Positions 44,122 through 53,354 are shown, numbered from the stretch's first letter. The stretch is 64,000 bases of DNA from Aquamicrobium sp. (GCF_023954335.1 NZ_JAMLIE010000001.1:620001-684000); one strand, 5' to 3'. The notes: generated from the letters alone by a model not told the origin. Program-made: numbers and translations.

Positions 44122-44995
44122 GCTGCCCGAGGTCGAGACGGTCCGCCGCGGCCTGCAACCCGTCTTCGAGGGCGCGCGCATTATCGAGGTCGAGCAGCGG
44201 CGGCCGAACCTTCGCTATCCGTTCCCCGTGGATTTCGCCGCGCGCCTGCGCGGGCGCGCCGTCGTCTCGCTCGGCCGGCGGGCGAAATACCTGGTCATGC
44301 ATCTCGACGCCGATCCCGTGCTGATCTGCCATCTCGGCATGTCCGGCTCCTTCCGCATTCATTCCGGGGAGGGCGAGAGCCTGCCCGGCGACTTCCACTA
44401 CGCCCGCTCCAAGGACGAGGCGCACGACCACGCGGTTTTTCATCTCGAGGGGGCGGATGGCGGCCGCCACCGCGTCGTCTTCAACGATCCGCGCCGCTTC
44501 GGCTTCATGCTGTTCGCAGAGACGGCCGCGCTCGACGCCCATCCCTCGCTCGCCGGCCTCGGCGTCGAGCCGACCGGCAACGCGCTCGACGGGAAGCTGC
44601 TTTCAGGGCTGCTGTCCGGCCGGAAGACGCCGATCAAGGCGGCGCTGCTCGACCAGAGGCTGATCGCCGGCCTCGGCAACATCTATGTCTGCGAGGCCCT
44701 GTGGCGCGCGCGCATCTCGCCGCTGGCGCAGGCGGGCGCCGTCGCCGCCGATCCGGTCGCCTGCGCGGTGCTGGCGCAGGCGATCCGCGAGGTGATCGCC
44801 GAGGCCATCGAAGCGGGCGGCTCCTCGCTGCGCGACCATATCCGCACCGACGGCTCGCTCGGCTATTTCCAGCATTCCTTCAGCGTCTACGACCGCGAGG
44901 GCGAGCCGTGCCTGCGGCCAGGCTGCGGCGGCACCGTCGCCCGCATCGTCCAGTCCGGGCGCTCGACATTCTATTGCCCCTCCTGCCAGCCTTGA
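44114..44995 (+). CDS. mutM: Formamidopyrimidine-DNA glycosylase
   Basis: A 293-residue Fpg/MutM DNA glycosylase and AP lyase removing 8-oxoguanine and formamidopyrimidines. The essential N-terminus is PELPEVETVRRGL (catalytic Pro1 after Met removal, Glu2), with a conserved lysine in GRRAKYLVMHL. The helix-two-turn-helix is GLGNIYVCEALWRARISP, and the C-terminal zinc finger has four cysteines (CLRPGCGGTV ... STFYCPSC). All motifs are intact. It overlaps the end of deoB. Confidence 0.97.
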   Translation: MPELPEVETVRRGLQPVFEGARIIEVEQRRPNLRYPFPVDFAARLRGRAVVSLGRRAKYLVMHLDADPVLICHLGMSGSFRIHSGEGESLPGDFHYARSKDEAHDHAVFHLEGADGGRHRVVFNDPRRFGFMLFAETAALDAHPSLAGLGVEPTGNALDGKLLSGLLSGRKTPIKAALLDQRLIAGLGNIYVCEALWRARISPLAQAGAVAADPVACAVLAQAIREVIAEAIEAGGSSLRDHIRTDGSLGYFQHSFSVYDREGEPCLRPGCGGTVARIVQSGRSTFYCPSCQP

Positions 44996-45073
44996 GGTAT
45001 CTGCCGGGGTGAAGGACGGCGCCCCCAACCCCACCCCGGGGACGCGCCGCCGGCAAAGAGAGGGAGAAGCACC

Positions 45074-45847
45074 ATGGCCTACGAGACGATCCTTGTCGAA
45101 ACCCGCGGCAAGGTCGGGCTGATCACGCTCAACCGCCCGCAGGCGCTCAACGCGCTGAACTCCGCCATCGAGCGCGACGTCGTCGCGGCGCTCCAGGCCT
45201 TCGAGGCGGACGAGGGCGTCGGCGCCATCGTCATCACCGGCTCGGAAAAGGCCTTCGCCGCCGGCGCCGACATCAAGGAGATGAGCGAAAAGTCCTATAT
45301 CGACATGTATGCGGCAGATTTCTTCGCCGGATGGGACGCGCTCCTGCGCATCAGGAAGCCGATCGTCGCCGCCGTCTCCGGCTATGCGCTCGGCGGCGGC
45401 TGCGAGCTCGCCATGATGTGCGACTTCATCATCGCCGGCGACAACGCGAAGTTCGGCCAGCCCGAGATCACCCTCGGCGTCATGCCCGGCATGGGCGGCT
45501 CGCAGCGCCTGACCCGCTTCGTCGGCAAGGCCAAAGCCATGGACATGTGCCTGACGGGCCGCATGATGGACGCGGCCGAGGCCGAGCGCTCGGGCCTCGT
45601 CTCGCGGGTGGTGCCGGCGGCCGAGCTCATCGACGAGGCGCTGAAGGCGGCCGAGAAGATCGCCGGCTTCTCGCTGCCGGCGGTGATGATGATCAAGGAG
45701 GCGGTCAACCGCTCCTACGAGACGACGCTGACGGAAGGGCTGCGCTTCGAGCGGCGCGTGTTCCATTCCATGTTCGCGCTCGACGACCAGAAGGAGGGCA
45801 TGGCGGCCTTCTCGGAGAAGCGGAAGCCGAATTTCCGCAACCGCTGA
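45074..45847 (+). CDS. Enoyl-CoA hydratase/crotonase family protein
   Basis: A 257-residue crotonase, normally hydrating 2-enoyl-CoA in beta-oxidation. The two oxyanion-hole loops are visible: KAFAAGADIKEMSE and the glutamate-containing ALGGGCELAMMCDFIIAGDN ... FGQPEITLGVMPGMGGSQRL with both catalytic Glu positions. In many Rhizobiales this gene sits between mutM and rpsT, as here. Substrate range is not inferable. AGGGAGAAG lies 8 nt before the ATG. Confidence 0.94.
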   Translation: MAYETILVETRGKVGLITLNRPQALNALNSAIERDVVAALQAFEADEGVGAIVITGSEKAFAAGADIKEMSEKSYIDMYAADFFAGWDALLRIRKPIVAAVSGYALGGGCELAMMCDFIIAGDNAKFGQPEITLGVMPGMGGSQRLTRFVGKAKAMDMCLTGRMMDAAEAERSGLVSRVVPAAELIDEALKAAEKIAGFSLPAVMMIKEAVNRSYETTLTEGLRFERRVFHSMFALDDQKEGMAAFSEKRKPNFRNR

Positions 45848-45890
45848 AACCGGGCCGCCGGAACGGCCTCAAAGAGTCGGGCACGAGGCG

Positions 45891-45918
45891 TTGACGGGCG
45901 CCGAAACCTTCTCTATAA
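45891..45918 (+). promoter_or_regulatory. Sigma-70-type promoter of rpsT
   Basis: TTGACG at 45891-45896 and CTATAA at 45913-45918, spaced by 16 bp, about 120 bp upstream of rpsT. Both hexamers match the alphaproteobacterial housekeeping consensus CTTGAC/CTATAT closely. Confidence 0.7.
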
Positions 45919-46040
45919 GCCGGCCGCAACGAAGGTGGCCGTTCTGGCTGCCCCTTACGCGCTGCCCCCGGCCGGGCCTGCCCATGGCGGAAACGGCCGA
46001 AACGGCGCGACCACGCTGACATTTTTGAGAGAGAGGCATC

Positions 46041-46307
46041 ATGGCCAATACGTCTTCGGCCAAAAAGGCAACGCGCAAGATCGCCCGCCGCACCGCGGTC
46101 AACAAGAACCGTCGTTCGCGCGTGCGCACTTTCGTGCGCAAGGTCGAGGAAGCCCTGGCCGCTGGCGATAAGGCTGCGGCCGAGGCCGCCTTCGCCGTTG
46201 CCCAGCCGGAGCTGGCGCGCGCCGCCTCCAGGGGTGTGCTGCACCGCAACACGGCCTCGCGCAAGGTGTCGCGGCTGGCCCAGCGGGTGAAGGCGCTCAA
46301 CGCCTGA
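46041..46307 (+). CDS. rpsT: 30S ribosomal protein S20
   Basis: An 88-residue basic helical protein that binds 16S rRNA in the 30S subunit. MANTSSAKKATRKIARRTAV followed by NKNRRSRVRTFVRKVEEALA is typical of S20, with the ALAAGDKAAAEAAFAVAQPE and LHRNTASRKVSRLAQRVKAL C-terminal helices. GAGAGAGGC precedes the ATG. It has a strong promoter upstream and a perfect intrinsic terminator downstream, so it is a single-gene transcript just upstream of dnaA. Confidence 0.98.
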   Translation: MANTSSAKKATRKIARRTAVNKNRRSRVRTFVRKVEEALAAGDKAAAEAAFAVAQPELARAASRGVLHRNTASRKVSRLAQRVKALNA

Positions 46308-46341
46308 TTTCGGCGCTTTCGCGCAAACCGTTTCCGTTCCG

Positions 46342-46369
46342 AAAACCCGGCGTGAAAACGCCGGGTTTT
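46342..46369 (+). terminator. Intrinsic terminator of rpsT
   Basis: AAAACCCGGCG paired with CGCCGGGTTTT (perfect 11-bp stem, 6-nt loop TGAAAA) followed by TATTTTG, 34 nt after the rpsT stop codon. Confidence 0.88.
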
Positions 46370-47090
46370 TATTTTGCCGGTCATTGGAATCTTTCTCGTT
46401 CCGGCTATGTCGTTGTTTCGTCGGCGAAGCTGGCCCGCGCGGCTTCTCCTGCCTCAGCCGGGTGAAATCGGTGCGGCAGGCGGACAATAAAAATCATTCT
46501 GTATCAATGACTTGGCGATGGTCGTTCCCGGGAGCGCCTTTGCGCGCCGTGGCGCCGGAGGCTGGCGCCATGTCAAGGGAATTTTGTCGCGGGCGGTCGT
46601 TTTTATTCGCGGTTGCTGAAACGGTTTGAATCAAAACGACTTATCGGCAGGCGGCTTTGCGACGGCCGCGAGTCAAGCTGATTCTTGTGCCCCAAACATG
46701 AAAAATTCCTTACCGCTCTATTGCCCAGCCGACAGCCAATTTTGTAGTGTCCATCCATCGAACGGGGCGGGCGTAAAGCCGGTCCGATCCAGCCAGACAG
46801 CGGCATCAGCGCGACGCGGGCAAAGCCTGCGGGGTAGCCGGATTGCGTACGTTCGACGAGAGGGACACGGCTCTACGGCTTGGCATTGCGACTTCGGGCG
46901 ACAGTCCGGAGCGAGGGCCTGCGCGCGTGTGTCGAAGGCATGCAGCCCGATGCGGAAGGGGCGGCGGGAAGCAAGGAGAAGACGGCAGGCCGGGCGGGCC
47001 GGTGCGAGGAACGGCAACGAGAAAACGGGCAGGCGCCGCAGGCATGATGCCGCGCGGCGCGAAAGACCCGGCAGCAGACAGGGAAGCATA
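46370..47090. promoter_or_regulatory. Long leader/promoter region upstream of dnaA, no gene recognised
   Basis: About 720 bp between the rpsT terminator and the dnaA start. It is AT-rich for this genome between about 46480 and 46760, with GGCGCCGGAGGCTGGCGCC as a small hairpin near 46550 and ATTTTGTCGC, GGCTTTGCGACGG and CCTTACCGCTCTATTGCCC among candidate promoter-like sequences. I see no convincing DnaA box (TTATCCACA) and no coding signal; frames opening here are extensions of dnaA. Long leaders are usual before dnaA in Rhizobiales, where the origin is normally not next to dnaA. Confidence 0.6.
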
Positions 47091-48635
47091 ATGCAGAGCG
47101 GCATTGCGGCGCAGGTCGGCAGCGATTTGCGGATTTCAGATTGTCAATTTAACGAGGGAACGGAAATGTTGGCATCGACCGGGTCCGGCGCGAATTTCGA
47201 ACGCGTCAAGGCGCAGCTCAAGGCCCGGCTTGGAAACGATGTCTATTCGAGCTGGTTCGGCCGCATGAAGCTGGCCGAGGCCTCGCGCGGCCTCATCCGG
47301 CTTTCCGTGCCGACGGCGTTCCTGCGCCAGTGGATCAACAGCCACTATCTCGACCTCATCACTGAGCTGTGGAAGCAGGGCGACCCGTCCGTGCTGAAGG
47401 TGGAGATCGTCGTGCGCTCGGCCGTGCGCGCCGCGCCCGCCGCCACCGACGAGGAACAGCCGCAGCCGCGCAAGGCCCAGCCGCGCCTTGCCCCCTCTGC
47501 CGCCGCCGCCGGCCTCGCCCGCGGCGAGAAGCCCGCCGCGCAGCGCGCGCCGGCGCCGGAGCAGCAGTCGTCGCGCCAGTCCGTGCTCGGCTCGCCGCTC
47601 GATGCGCGCTACACCTTCGAATCCTTCGTCGACGGCGCGTCCAACCGCGTCGCCTTCGCCGCCGCGCGCTCGGTCGCCGAATCCTCGGCAGGGGCGCTGC
47701 GCTTCAACCCGCTCTTCATTCATGCCTCGGTGGGGCTCGGCAAGACGCACCTGTTGCAGGCCATCGCCGCCGAGACCATCCAGCGCCGCCCGCAGGCCCG
47801 CGTCGTCTATTTGACGGCCGAATATTTCATGTGGCGCTTCGCCACCGCCATCCGCGACAATTACGCCCTTCACCTGAAGGAGCAGTTCCGCGACATCGAC
47901 CTGCTCATCATCGACGACATGCAGTTCCTGCAAGGCAAGTCGATCCAGCACGAGTTCTGCCACCTGATCAACATGCTGCTCGACAGCGCCCGGCAGGTGG
48001 TCGTGGCGGCGGACCGCCCGCCTGCGGAGCTGGAATCGCTCGAGCCGCGCGTGCGCTCGCGCCTGAACGGCGGCGTCGCGCTGGAGATGGGCGCGCCCGA
48101 CTTCGCCATGCGCCTGTCGATCCTCAAGCAGCGGCAGGCCGCCGCCGCGACCGAGGACGCATCCGCCGTCAACATTCCCGAGGAAATCCTCGCCCACATC
48201 GCCCAGGCCGTGACCGGCAGCGGCCGCGAGCTCGAAGGCGCGTTCAACCAGGTGCTGTTCCGCCAGTCCTTCGAGCCGGAGATGTCCGTCGCCTGGGTCG
48301 ACGAGCTTCTGGGCAGCATGTACCGCACCGGCGAGCCGAAGCGCGTGCGCATCGAGGATATCCAGCGCATCGTCGCGCGCCACTACAACGTGTCGAAGAC
48401 GGAGCTCCTGTCCAACCGGCGCACCCGCACCATCGTCAAGCCGCGGCAGGTGGCGATGTATCTCGCCAAGGTGATGACGCCGCGCTCGCTGCCCGAGATC
48501 GGCCGCCGTTTCGGCGGGCGCGACCACACCACGGTCCTCCATGCCGTGCGCAAGATCGAGGGGTTGTCCGGTTCCGACACGACGATGGCGCAGGAACTGG
48601 AGCTGCTGAAGCGGCTGATCAGCGACCAAGCCTGA
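47091..48635 (+). CDS. dnaA: Chromosomal replication initiator protein DnaA
   Basis: A 514-residue AAA+ initiator. Domain I (about residues 35-110) has VKAQLKARLGNDVYSSWFGR and AFLRQWINSHY, followed by a proline/alanine-rich linker (110-165) and the AAA+ domain with Walker A IHASVGLGKTHLLQAIA, Walker B LLIIDDMQFLQGKS and an arginine-finger segment. Domain IV has the DnaA signature RFGGRDHTTVLHAVRKIE that binds DnaA boxes. I chose ATG 47091 (MQSGIAAQVGSDLRIS), which follows GGGAAG; an ATG at 47166 is also possible, while the frame open to 46626 is not real. Confidence 0.96.
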   Translation: MQSGIAAQVGSDLRISDCQFNEGTEMLASTGSGANFERVKAQLKARLGNDVYSSWFGRMKLAEASRGLIRLSVPTAFLRQWINSHYLDLITELWKQGDPSVLKVEIVVRSAVRAAPAATDEEQPQPRKAQPRLAPSAAAAGLARGEKPAAQRAPAPEQQSSRQSVLGSPLDARYTFESFVDGASNRVAFAAARSVAESSAGALRFNPLFIHASVGLGKTHLLQAIAAETIQRRPQARVVYLTAEYFMWRFATAIRDNYALHLKEQFRDIDLLIIDDMQFLQGKSIQHEFCHLINMLLDSARQVVVAADRPPAELESLEPRVRSRLNGGVALEMGAPDFAMRLSILKQRQAAAATEDASAVNIPEEILAHIAQAVTGSGRELEGAFNQVLFRQSFEPEMSVAWVDELLGSMYRTGEPKRVRIEDIQRIVARHYNVSKTELLSNRRTRTIVKPRQVAMYLAKVMTPRSLPEIGRRFGGRDHTTVLHAVRKIEGLSGSDTTMAQELELLKRLISDQA

Positions 48636-48669
48636 AGTCCCGCGCGCATGAGCTGGTGAAAAGCCGGGT

Positions 48670-48700
48670 CAAGCCCGCGCGCAAACGCCGCGCGGGCTTG
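48670..48700 (+). terminator. Hairpin terminator after dnaA
   Basis: CAAGCCCGCGCG pairs perfectly with CGCGCGGGCTTG (12-bp stem, 7-nt loop), 34 nt after the dnaA stop, followed by CCTTTGGGGCTGTTTTCC. The T tract is weak, so termination may be partial, allowing some read-through to dnaN. Confidence 0.7.
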
Positions 48701-48827
48701 CCTTTGGGGCTGTTTTCCTGTCAGGTTCGTTCTCCATTCGCGTGCTCGCCGGGTCCGCCCGGCCAGGTCCGCCGGGCTGCCCGGGAGCGCGCCTAGCCGA
48801 AAATCTGCCTGCGGGATCTAGCGTGCC

Positions 48828-49946
48828 ATGCGTGTCATTCTCGAACGCTCCAATCTCCTGAAGTCGCTGAACCACGTCCACCGCGTGGTCGAACGGCGCA
48901 ACACGATCCCGATCCTGTCGAACGTGCTGCTGGCCGCGTCCGGAGCGAGCCTCGAGATGAAGGCGACCGACCTCGACCTCGAGGTGACGGAGGCGACCGC
49001 CGCCACCGTCGAGCAGGCGGGCGCGACGACCGTGCCGGCGCATCTTCTCTACGACATCGTGCGCAAGCTGCCCGACGGCGCCGAGGTGATGCTGAAGCTC
49101 GACGAGAGCGGCAATTTCGTCTCGGTCATCTCCGGGCGCTCGTCCTTCCGCCTGCAATGCCTGCCGCAGGCCGACTTCCCCGAGCTGTCGGCCGGCTCGT
49201 TCAGCCACATCTTCCGCCTCGAATCCGAGGCGCTGAAGGGGCTGATCGAGAAGACCCAGTTCGCGATCTCGACCGAGGAGACGCGCTATTATCTCAACGG
49301 CATCTTCCTGCACGCGCATGAGGAGGGCGGCAAGCTGCGCCTGCGCTCGGTGGCGACCGACGGCCACAGGCTGGCGCGCGCCGAGGTCGACGCGCCGGCG
49401 GGCTCGGAAGGCATGCCCGGCATCATCATCCCGCGCAAGACGGTCTCTGAGCTCCAGAAGCTGGTCGACGATCCGGACGTCGCGGTGACGACGGAACTCT
49501 CCGAGACCAAGATCCGCTTCACCATCGGCTCCGTGGTGCTGACCTCGAAGCTGATAGACGGCACCTTCCCCGATTACCAGCGCGTCATCCCGACCGGCAA
49601 CGACAAGAAGCTCACCCTCGACCGGCAGAGCTTCGCCCAGGCGGTGGACCGCGTCTCCACCATCTCGTCGGAGCGCGGCCGCGCCGTCAAGCTCGCCATC
49701 GCCTCCGGCAGCGTGACGCTGACCGTCAACAACCCCGATTCCGGCAGCGCCACGGAAGAGATCGCCGCCGACTACGACGCCGACCCGATCGAGATCGGCT
49801 TCAACGCCAGGTATCTGCTCGACGTGGCGGCCCAGCTTTCCGGCAGCGAGGCGCTCTTCCTTCTCGCCGATGCCGGCTCGCCGACGCTGATCCAGGACAC
49901 CGCCGACGCCGACGCGCTCTACGTGCTGATGCCGATGCGGGTCTAG
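48828..49946 (+). CDS. dnaN: DNA polymerase III subunit beta (sliding clamp)
   Basis: A 372-residue processivity clamp with three repeated clamp domains of about 120 residues (starting near MRVILERSNLLKSLNHVHRV, near residue 130 at LKGLIEKTQFAISTEETRYY, and near residue 255 at LDRQSFAQAVDRVSTISSER). The C-terminal YVLMPMRV matches the conserved MP(M/L)R end. It encircles DNA and tethers polymerase III. It follows dnaA by 192 bp and precedes recF by 35 bp, the classic dnaA-dnaN-recF order. Confidence 0.98.
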   Translation: MRVILERSNLLKSLNHVHRVVERRNTIPILSNVLLAASGASLEMKATDLDLEVTEATAATVEQAGATTVPAHLLYDIVRKLPDGAEVMLKLDESGNFVSVISGRSSFRLQCLPQADFPELSAGSFSHIFRLESEALKGLIEKTQFAISTEETRYYLNGIFLHAHEEGGKLRLRSVATDGHRLARAEVDAPAGSEGMPGIIIPRKTVSELQKLVDDPDVAVTTELSETKIRFTIGSVVLTSKLIDGTFPDYQRVIPTGNDKKLTLDRQSFAQAVDRVSTISSERGRAVKLAIASGSVTLTVNNPDSGSATEEIAADYDADPIEIGFNARYLLDVAAQLSGSEALFLLADAGSPTLIQDTADADALYVLMPMRV

Positions 49947-49981
49947 GCCCGGAGGCGGCCGCGGCGGGATCGGGCCCCGAG

Positions 49982-51109
49982 ATGCAAACCCATGTCGCGC
50001 GCCTGTCGCTGGCCGATTTCCGCAACTATTCCAGCCTCGCGCTCGATTTCGCGCCCGGCGCGGTGGTGCTGACCGGCGACAACGGTGCCGGCAAGACCAA
50101 CCTTCTCGAAGCCATCTCCTTCCTGTCGCCGGGACGCGGCCTGCGCCGCGCCGTGCTTGAGGATGTCGCCCGCGCCGGCGCCACCGGCGGCTTCGCCGTC
50201 CATGCCCGGCTCGAAGGCGCGTTCGGCGAGGTCGAGATCGGCACCGGCACGTTCGGCGAGCCGGGCGAGGCCGCCGGGCGCAAGGTGCGGATCAACGGCG
50301 TCGCCGTCCGCTCGGCCGACGAGATGCTCGACTTTGTGCGCGTGATGTGGCTGACGCCGTCGATGGACGCGCTGTTCACCGGCCCGGCCGCCGAGCGCCG
50401 CCGATTCATCGACCGGCTGGTGCTGGCCATCGACCCGGCCCACGGCCGCCGCGCGCTCGACTACGAGAAGGCGATGCGCGGCCGCAACCGGCTGCTCGCC
50501 GACAATGTCCGCGACGACGCCTGGTTCGAGGCGATCGAGACGCAGATGGCCGAGACCGGCGCGGCCATCGCCGCCGCCCGAGTCGAGATCGTGCGGCTGC
50601 TCGGCGTGATGATCGAGCGCCTGCCCGGCGACGGCCCGTTCCCGCAGGCCGATGTCGCGCTTTCCGGCACGCTGGAGGAGATGCTGCCGGGCATGGCGGC
50701 GGTCGACGCCGAGGAGGCGTTCCGCCGCGCCCTCGCCGACAATCGCGGCCGCGACCGCGCCGCCGGCCGCACCCTCGACGGCCCGCACCGCTCCGACCTT
50801 CTCGTGCGCCATCGGCCGAAGGACATGGCGGCGGAGCTATGCTCGACCGGCGAGCAGAAGGCGCTGCTGACAGGGCTCGTCCTGTCGCATGCCCGGCTGG
50901 TGGCGGAACTGTCGGGCGCGGCGCCGATCCTGCTCCTCGACGAGATCGCCGCCCATCTCGACGCGGGCCGCCGCGCGGCGCTGTTCTCCATCCTCGACGA
51001 TCTCGGCTGCCAGGCCTTCATGACCGGCACGGACCCCGAGCTTTTCTCCAGCATCCGGGGAACGGCGCAGTTCCTGACCGTGTCCGGCGGGCAGGTCACG
51101 CCCGGCTGA
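49982..51109 (+). CDS. recF: DNA replication/repair protein RecF
   Basis: A 375-residue SMC-like ABC ATPase that helps load RecA at gaps. Motifs in order: VARLSLADFRNYSSLALDFA, Walker A TGDNGAGKTNLLEAISFLSP (with GRGLR), the signature region CSTGEQKALLTGLVLSHARL and Walker B APILLLDEIAAHLDAGRRAA. Length is typical. It starts 35 nt after dnaN; the ATG at 49982 is conserved in context (MQTHVARLSL). Confidence 0.96.
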   Translation: MQTHVARLSLADFRNYSSLALDFAPGAVVLTGDNGAGKTNLLEAISFLSPGRGLRRAVLEDVARAGATGGFAVHARLEGAFGEVEIGTGTFGEPGEAAGRKVRINGVAVRSADEMLDFVRVMWLTPSMDALFTGPAAERRRFIDRLVLAIDPAHGRRALDYEKAMRGRNRLLADNVRDDAWFEAIETQMAETGAAIAAARVEIVRLLGVMIERLPGDGPFPQADVALSGTLEEMLPGMAAVDAEEAFRRALADNRGRDRAAGRTLDGPHRSDLLVRHRPKDMAAELCSTGEQKALLTGLVLSHARLVAELSGAAPILLLDEIAAHLDAGRRAALFSILDDLGCQAFMTGTDPELFSSIRGTAQFLTVSGGQVTPG

Positions 51110-51151
51110 CGCGCGCTGACAATTCCGCCGCGCCGGCCTATGCTCTGCGCC

Positions 51152-51922
51152 ATGACTGAAGCGCTCTCCGAACCCGAGCTCGAACGCTACGCCCGCCATG
51201 TCGTGCTGCCGGAGATCGGCGGCGCGGGCCAGCAGAGGCTGAAGCGCGCCCGCGTCCTCGTCGTCGGGGCGGGCGGGCTCGGCGCGCCGGCTCTCGCCTA
51301 TCTCGCGGCGGCCGGCGTCGGCACGCTCGGCATCGTCGACGACGACACGGTCGCGCTGTCCAACCTGCAACGGCAGATCATCCATGACACGGGCCACATC
51401 GGCCGACCGAAGGTGGAGAGCGCGACCGCAGCGATTCTCCGTATCAACCCGCATGTGACGGTGGAGACCCATGCCCTGCGGCTCGACACGGACAATGCCG
51501 GGGCGCTGGTCGCCGCCTACGACATCGTCGTCGACGGCACCGACAATTTCGCCGCCCGCTATGCGATGGCCGATGCCTGCGCCGCCGCGCGCCGGCCGCT
51601 CGTCGCCGCCGCCATCGGCCGCTTCGACGGCTCGGTGACGGTACTGAAGCCCTATGAGCGCGACGCGCAAGGCCGCCCGAACCCGTCGTTCCGCGACCTC
51701 TTTCCCGAGGCGCCGCCGCCCGGCCTCGTCCCGTCCTGCGCCGAGGCCGGGGTGGTCGGGGCGCTGGTCGGCGTCGTCGGCTCGCTGCAGGCGATGGAGA
51801 CGATCAAGCTGATCGCCGGCATCGGCGAGCCGCTGGTCGGCCGCCTCCTGATGTATGACGGCCTCGGTGCGCGCTTCGAGACCGTGCGCTACGCGGCGCG
51901 GTCCGCGCGCGAAGGGCGCTGA
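51152..51922 (+). CDS. moeB: ThiF/MoeB-family adenylyltransferase without zinc cysteines
   Basis: A 256-residue E1-like enzyme adenylating a C-terminal Gly-Gly protein such as MoaD or ThiS. The Rossmann ATP site is RVLVVGAGGLGAPALAYLAAAG, with ALSNLQRQIIHD and the conserved DNFAARYAMADACAAA. The two zinc CxxC pairs of E. coli MoeB are absent (NPSFRDLF where a Cys pair is expected, and the protein ends at FETVRYAARSAREGR without the second). It keeps VPSCAEAGVVGAL with one cysteine. It lies after recF and before actS, a common rhizobial arrangement. Start ATG 51152 (MTEALSEPEL). Confidence 0.88.
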   Translation: MTEALSEPELERYARHVVLPEIGGAGQQRLKRARVLVVGAGGLGAPALAYLAAAGVGTLGIVDDDTVALSNLQRQIIHDTGHIGRPKVESATAAILRINPHVTVETHALRLDTDNAGALVAAYDIVVDGTDNFAARYAMADACAAARRPLVAAAIGRFDGSVTVLKPYERDAQGRPNPSFRDLFPEAPPPGLVPSCAEAGVVGALVGVVGSLQAMETIKLIAGIGEPLVGRLLMYDGLGARFETVRYAARSAREGR

Positions 51923-51936
51923 AACCGGAAAACGAC

Positions 51937-51965
51937 TTCACACTTTTCGCCGAATTGCTCTATAG
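51937..51965 (+). promoter_or_regulatory. Promoter-like -35/-10 pair upstream of actS
   Basis: TTCACA (51937-51942) and CTATAG (51960-51965) with a 17-bp spacer, ending 8 bp before the actS ATG. If real, transcription would give a very short leader. The hexamers match the alphaproteobacterial consensus moderately. Confidence 0.45.
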
Positions 51966-51973
51966 CGCATTCC

Positions 51974-53296
51974 ATGGATGCTAAACTGGGCCGGCCCGAT
52001 CCGACGCGAATCCACCATCTGCGGCTGAACACGCTGATCCGCCTGCGCTGGCTGGCGATCATCGGCCAGAGCGCGACCGTGCTCTTCGTCGCCTACTGGC
52101 TCGAATTCCCGCTGCCGGTCTCGATGTGCTTCGCGCTGATCGCGGCCTCCGGATGGCTCAACCTCTTCCTCGCCTTCCGCTATCCGCCGACCCACCGCCT
52201 GCCGCCGGGCTTCGCCTTCGCCATCCTGCTGTTCGACGCCATCCAGCTCGTCGGCCTGCTCTACATGACCGGCGGCCTGACCAATCCGTTCTCGGTGCTG
52301 ATGATCGTGCCGGTCGTCGTCTCGGCGACGTCGCTGCCGGCGCGGCTGACGCTCCTGCTGTGGCTCGCGGTCGTCGGGCTGGCGACGCTGCTTGCCTTCT
52401 TCCATTTGCCGCTGCCGTGGTTCCCGGGCACGGCGCTCGTCGTCCCCTTCGTCTACATCGCCGGCATGTGGATGGCGGTGTTCTCGACCATGACCTTCAC
52501 CGCCTTCTACGCCTATCGCGTCGCCGAGGAGGCGCGGCTTCTCGCCACCGCGCTGTCGGCGACCGAGCTGATCCTGCAACGCGAGCAGCACCTTTCGGCG
52601 CTGGACGGGCTGGCGGCGGCGGCCGCGCACGAGCTCGGCACGCCGCTCGCCACCATCACCCTCGTCGCCAAGGAGATGGAGCGCGAGCTGTCAGAGGATT
52701 CGCGCTTCGCCGAGGACGTCACCCTCCTGCGCTCGCAGGCCGAGCGCTGCCGCGAGATCCTCAAGCGGCTGACCAGCCTTTCGGGCGAGGGCGAGGCGCA
52801 CATGGCGCGCCTGCCCTTCACTTCGCTGATCGAGGAGGTGATCGCGCCGCACCGCAATTTCGGCATCGACATCGTGCTGGAGCCGGGCGAGCGGCAGGGG
52901 TCGGAGCCGGTCGGCCGGCGCAATCCGGGCGTCATTTACGGGCTCGGCAACTTGGTCGAGAACGCGGTCGATTTCGCCCGCGAGCGCGTCACGCTCGCAT
53001 GGCGCTGGAACGACGCCCGCGTCGAGCTGACGCTCAGCGACGACGGGCCGGGCTATCCGCCAGAGATCGTCGACCGGATCGGCGAGCCCTATATGTCGAA
53101 GCGCACCGCGCGCGATGGCGGTGGCGGCGGTGGGCTGGGGCTCGGCCTGTTCATCGCCAAGACGCTGCTCGAGCGCTCGGGCGCGCAGGTCGCCTTCGGC
53201 AATGCCGGCGAGCCGGGCAAGGGCGCCATCGTCACCGTTTCGTGGCCGCGGCAGGCGTTCCTCGCCTCGGCGGGAGGGGGCGAGATCGCCTATTGA
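51974..53296 (+). CDS. actS: Redox-responsive sensor histidine kinase ActS (RegB/PrrB family)
   Basis: A 440-residue membrane kinase. Six hydrophobic segments (about residues 20-185) include the quinone-binding-type motif GGLTNPF (100-106). The H box is AAAAHELGTPLATI with phospho-acceptor His219, and the redox-active cysteine of RegB is at Cys259 in AERCREIL; the 40-residue spacing equals that of R. capsulatus RegB (H225/C265). N, G1 and G2 boxes of the ATPase follow (GLGNLVENAVDFA, DDGPGYPP, GGLGLGLFIAKTLLERSG). It should phosphorylate ActR in response to redox state and control respiration, CO2/N2 and pH-response genes. Confidence 0.95.
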   Translation: MDAKLGRPDPTRIHHLRLNTLIRLRWLAIIGQSATVLFVAYWLEFPLPVSMCFALIAASGWLNLFLAFRYPPTHRLPPGFAFAILLFDAIQLVGLLYMTGGLTNPFSVLMIVPVVVSATSLPARLTLLLWLAVVGLATLLAFFHLPLPWFPGTALVVPFVYIAGMWMAVFSTMTFTAFYAYRVAEEARLLATALSATELILQREQHLSALDGLAAAAAHELGTPLATITLVAKEMERELSEDSRFAEDVTLLRSQAERCREILKRLTSLSGEGEAHMARLPFTSLIEEVIAPHRNFGIDIVLEPGERQGSEPVGRRNPGVIYGLGNLVENAVDFARERVTLAWRWNDARVELTLSDDGPGYPPEIVDRIGEPYMSKRTARDGGGGGGLGLGLFIAKTLLERSGAQVAFGNAGEPGKGAIVTVSWPRQAFLASAGGGEIAY

Positions 53297-53354
53297 CGGC
53301 CGGGGCGCTGGAAATCGCGGCGAATTCGCCTAAAAAGAAGATATCAGCAGCAGG

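Noticed and set aside
46626..47090. In-frame upstream extension of dnaA (155 codons)
   Set aside because: No similarity to DnaA domain I before MQSGIAAQVG and no ribosome-binding site at the upstream start; this is the leader region.
46370..47090. Replication origin next to dnaA
   Set aside because: I saw no cluster of TTATCCACA-like DnaA boxes, and in Rhizobiales the origin is usually at a different locus.
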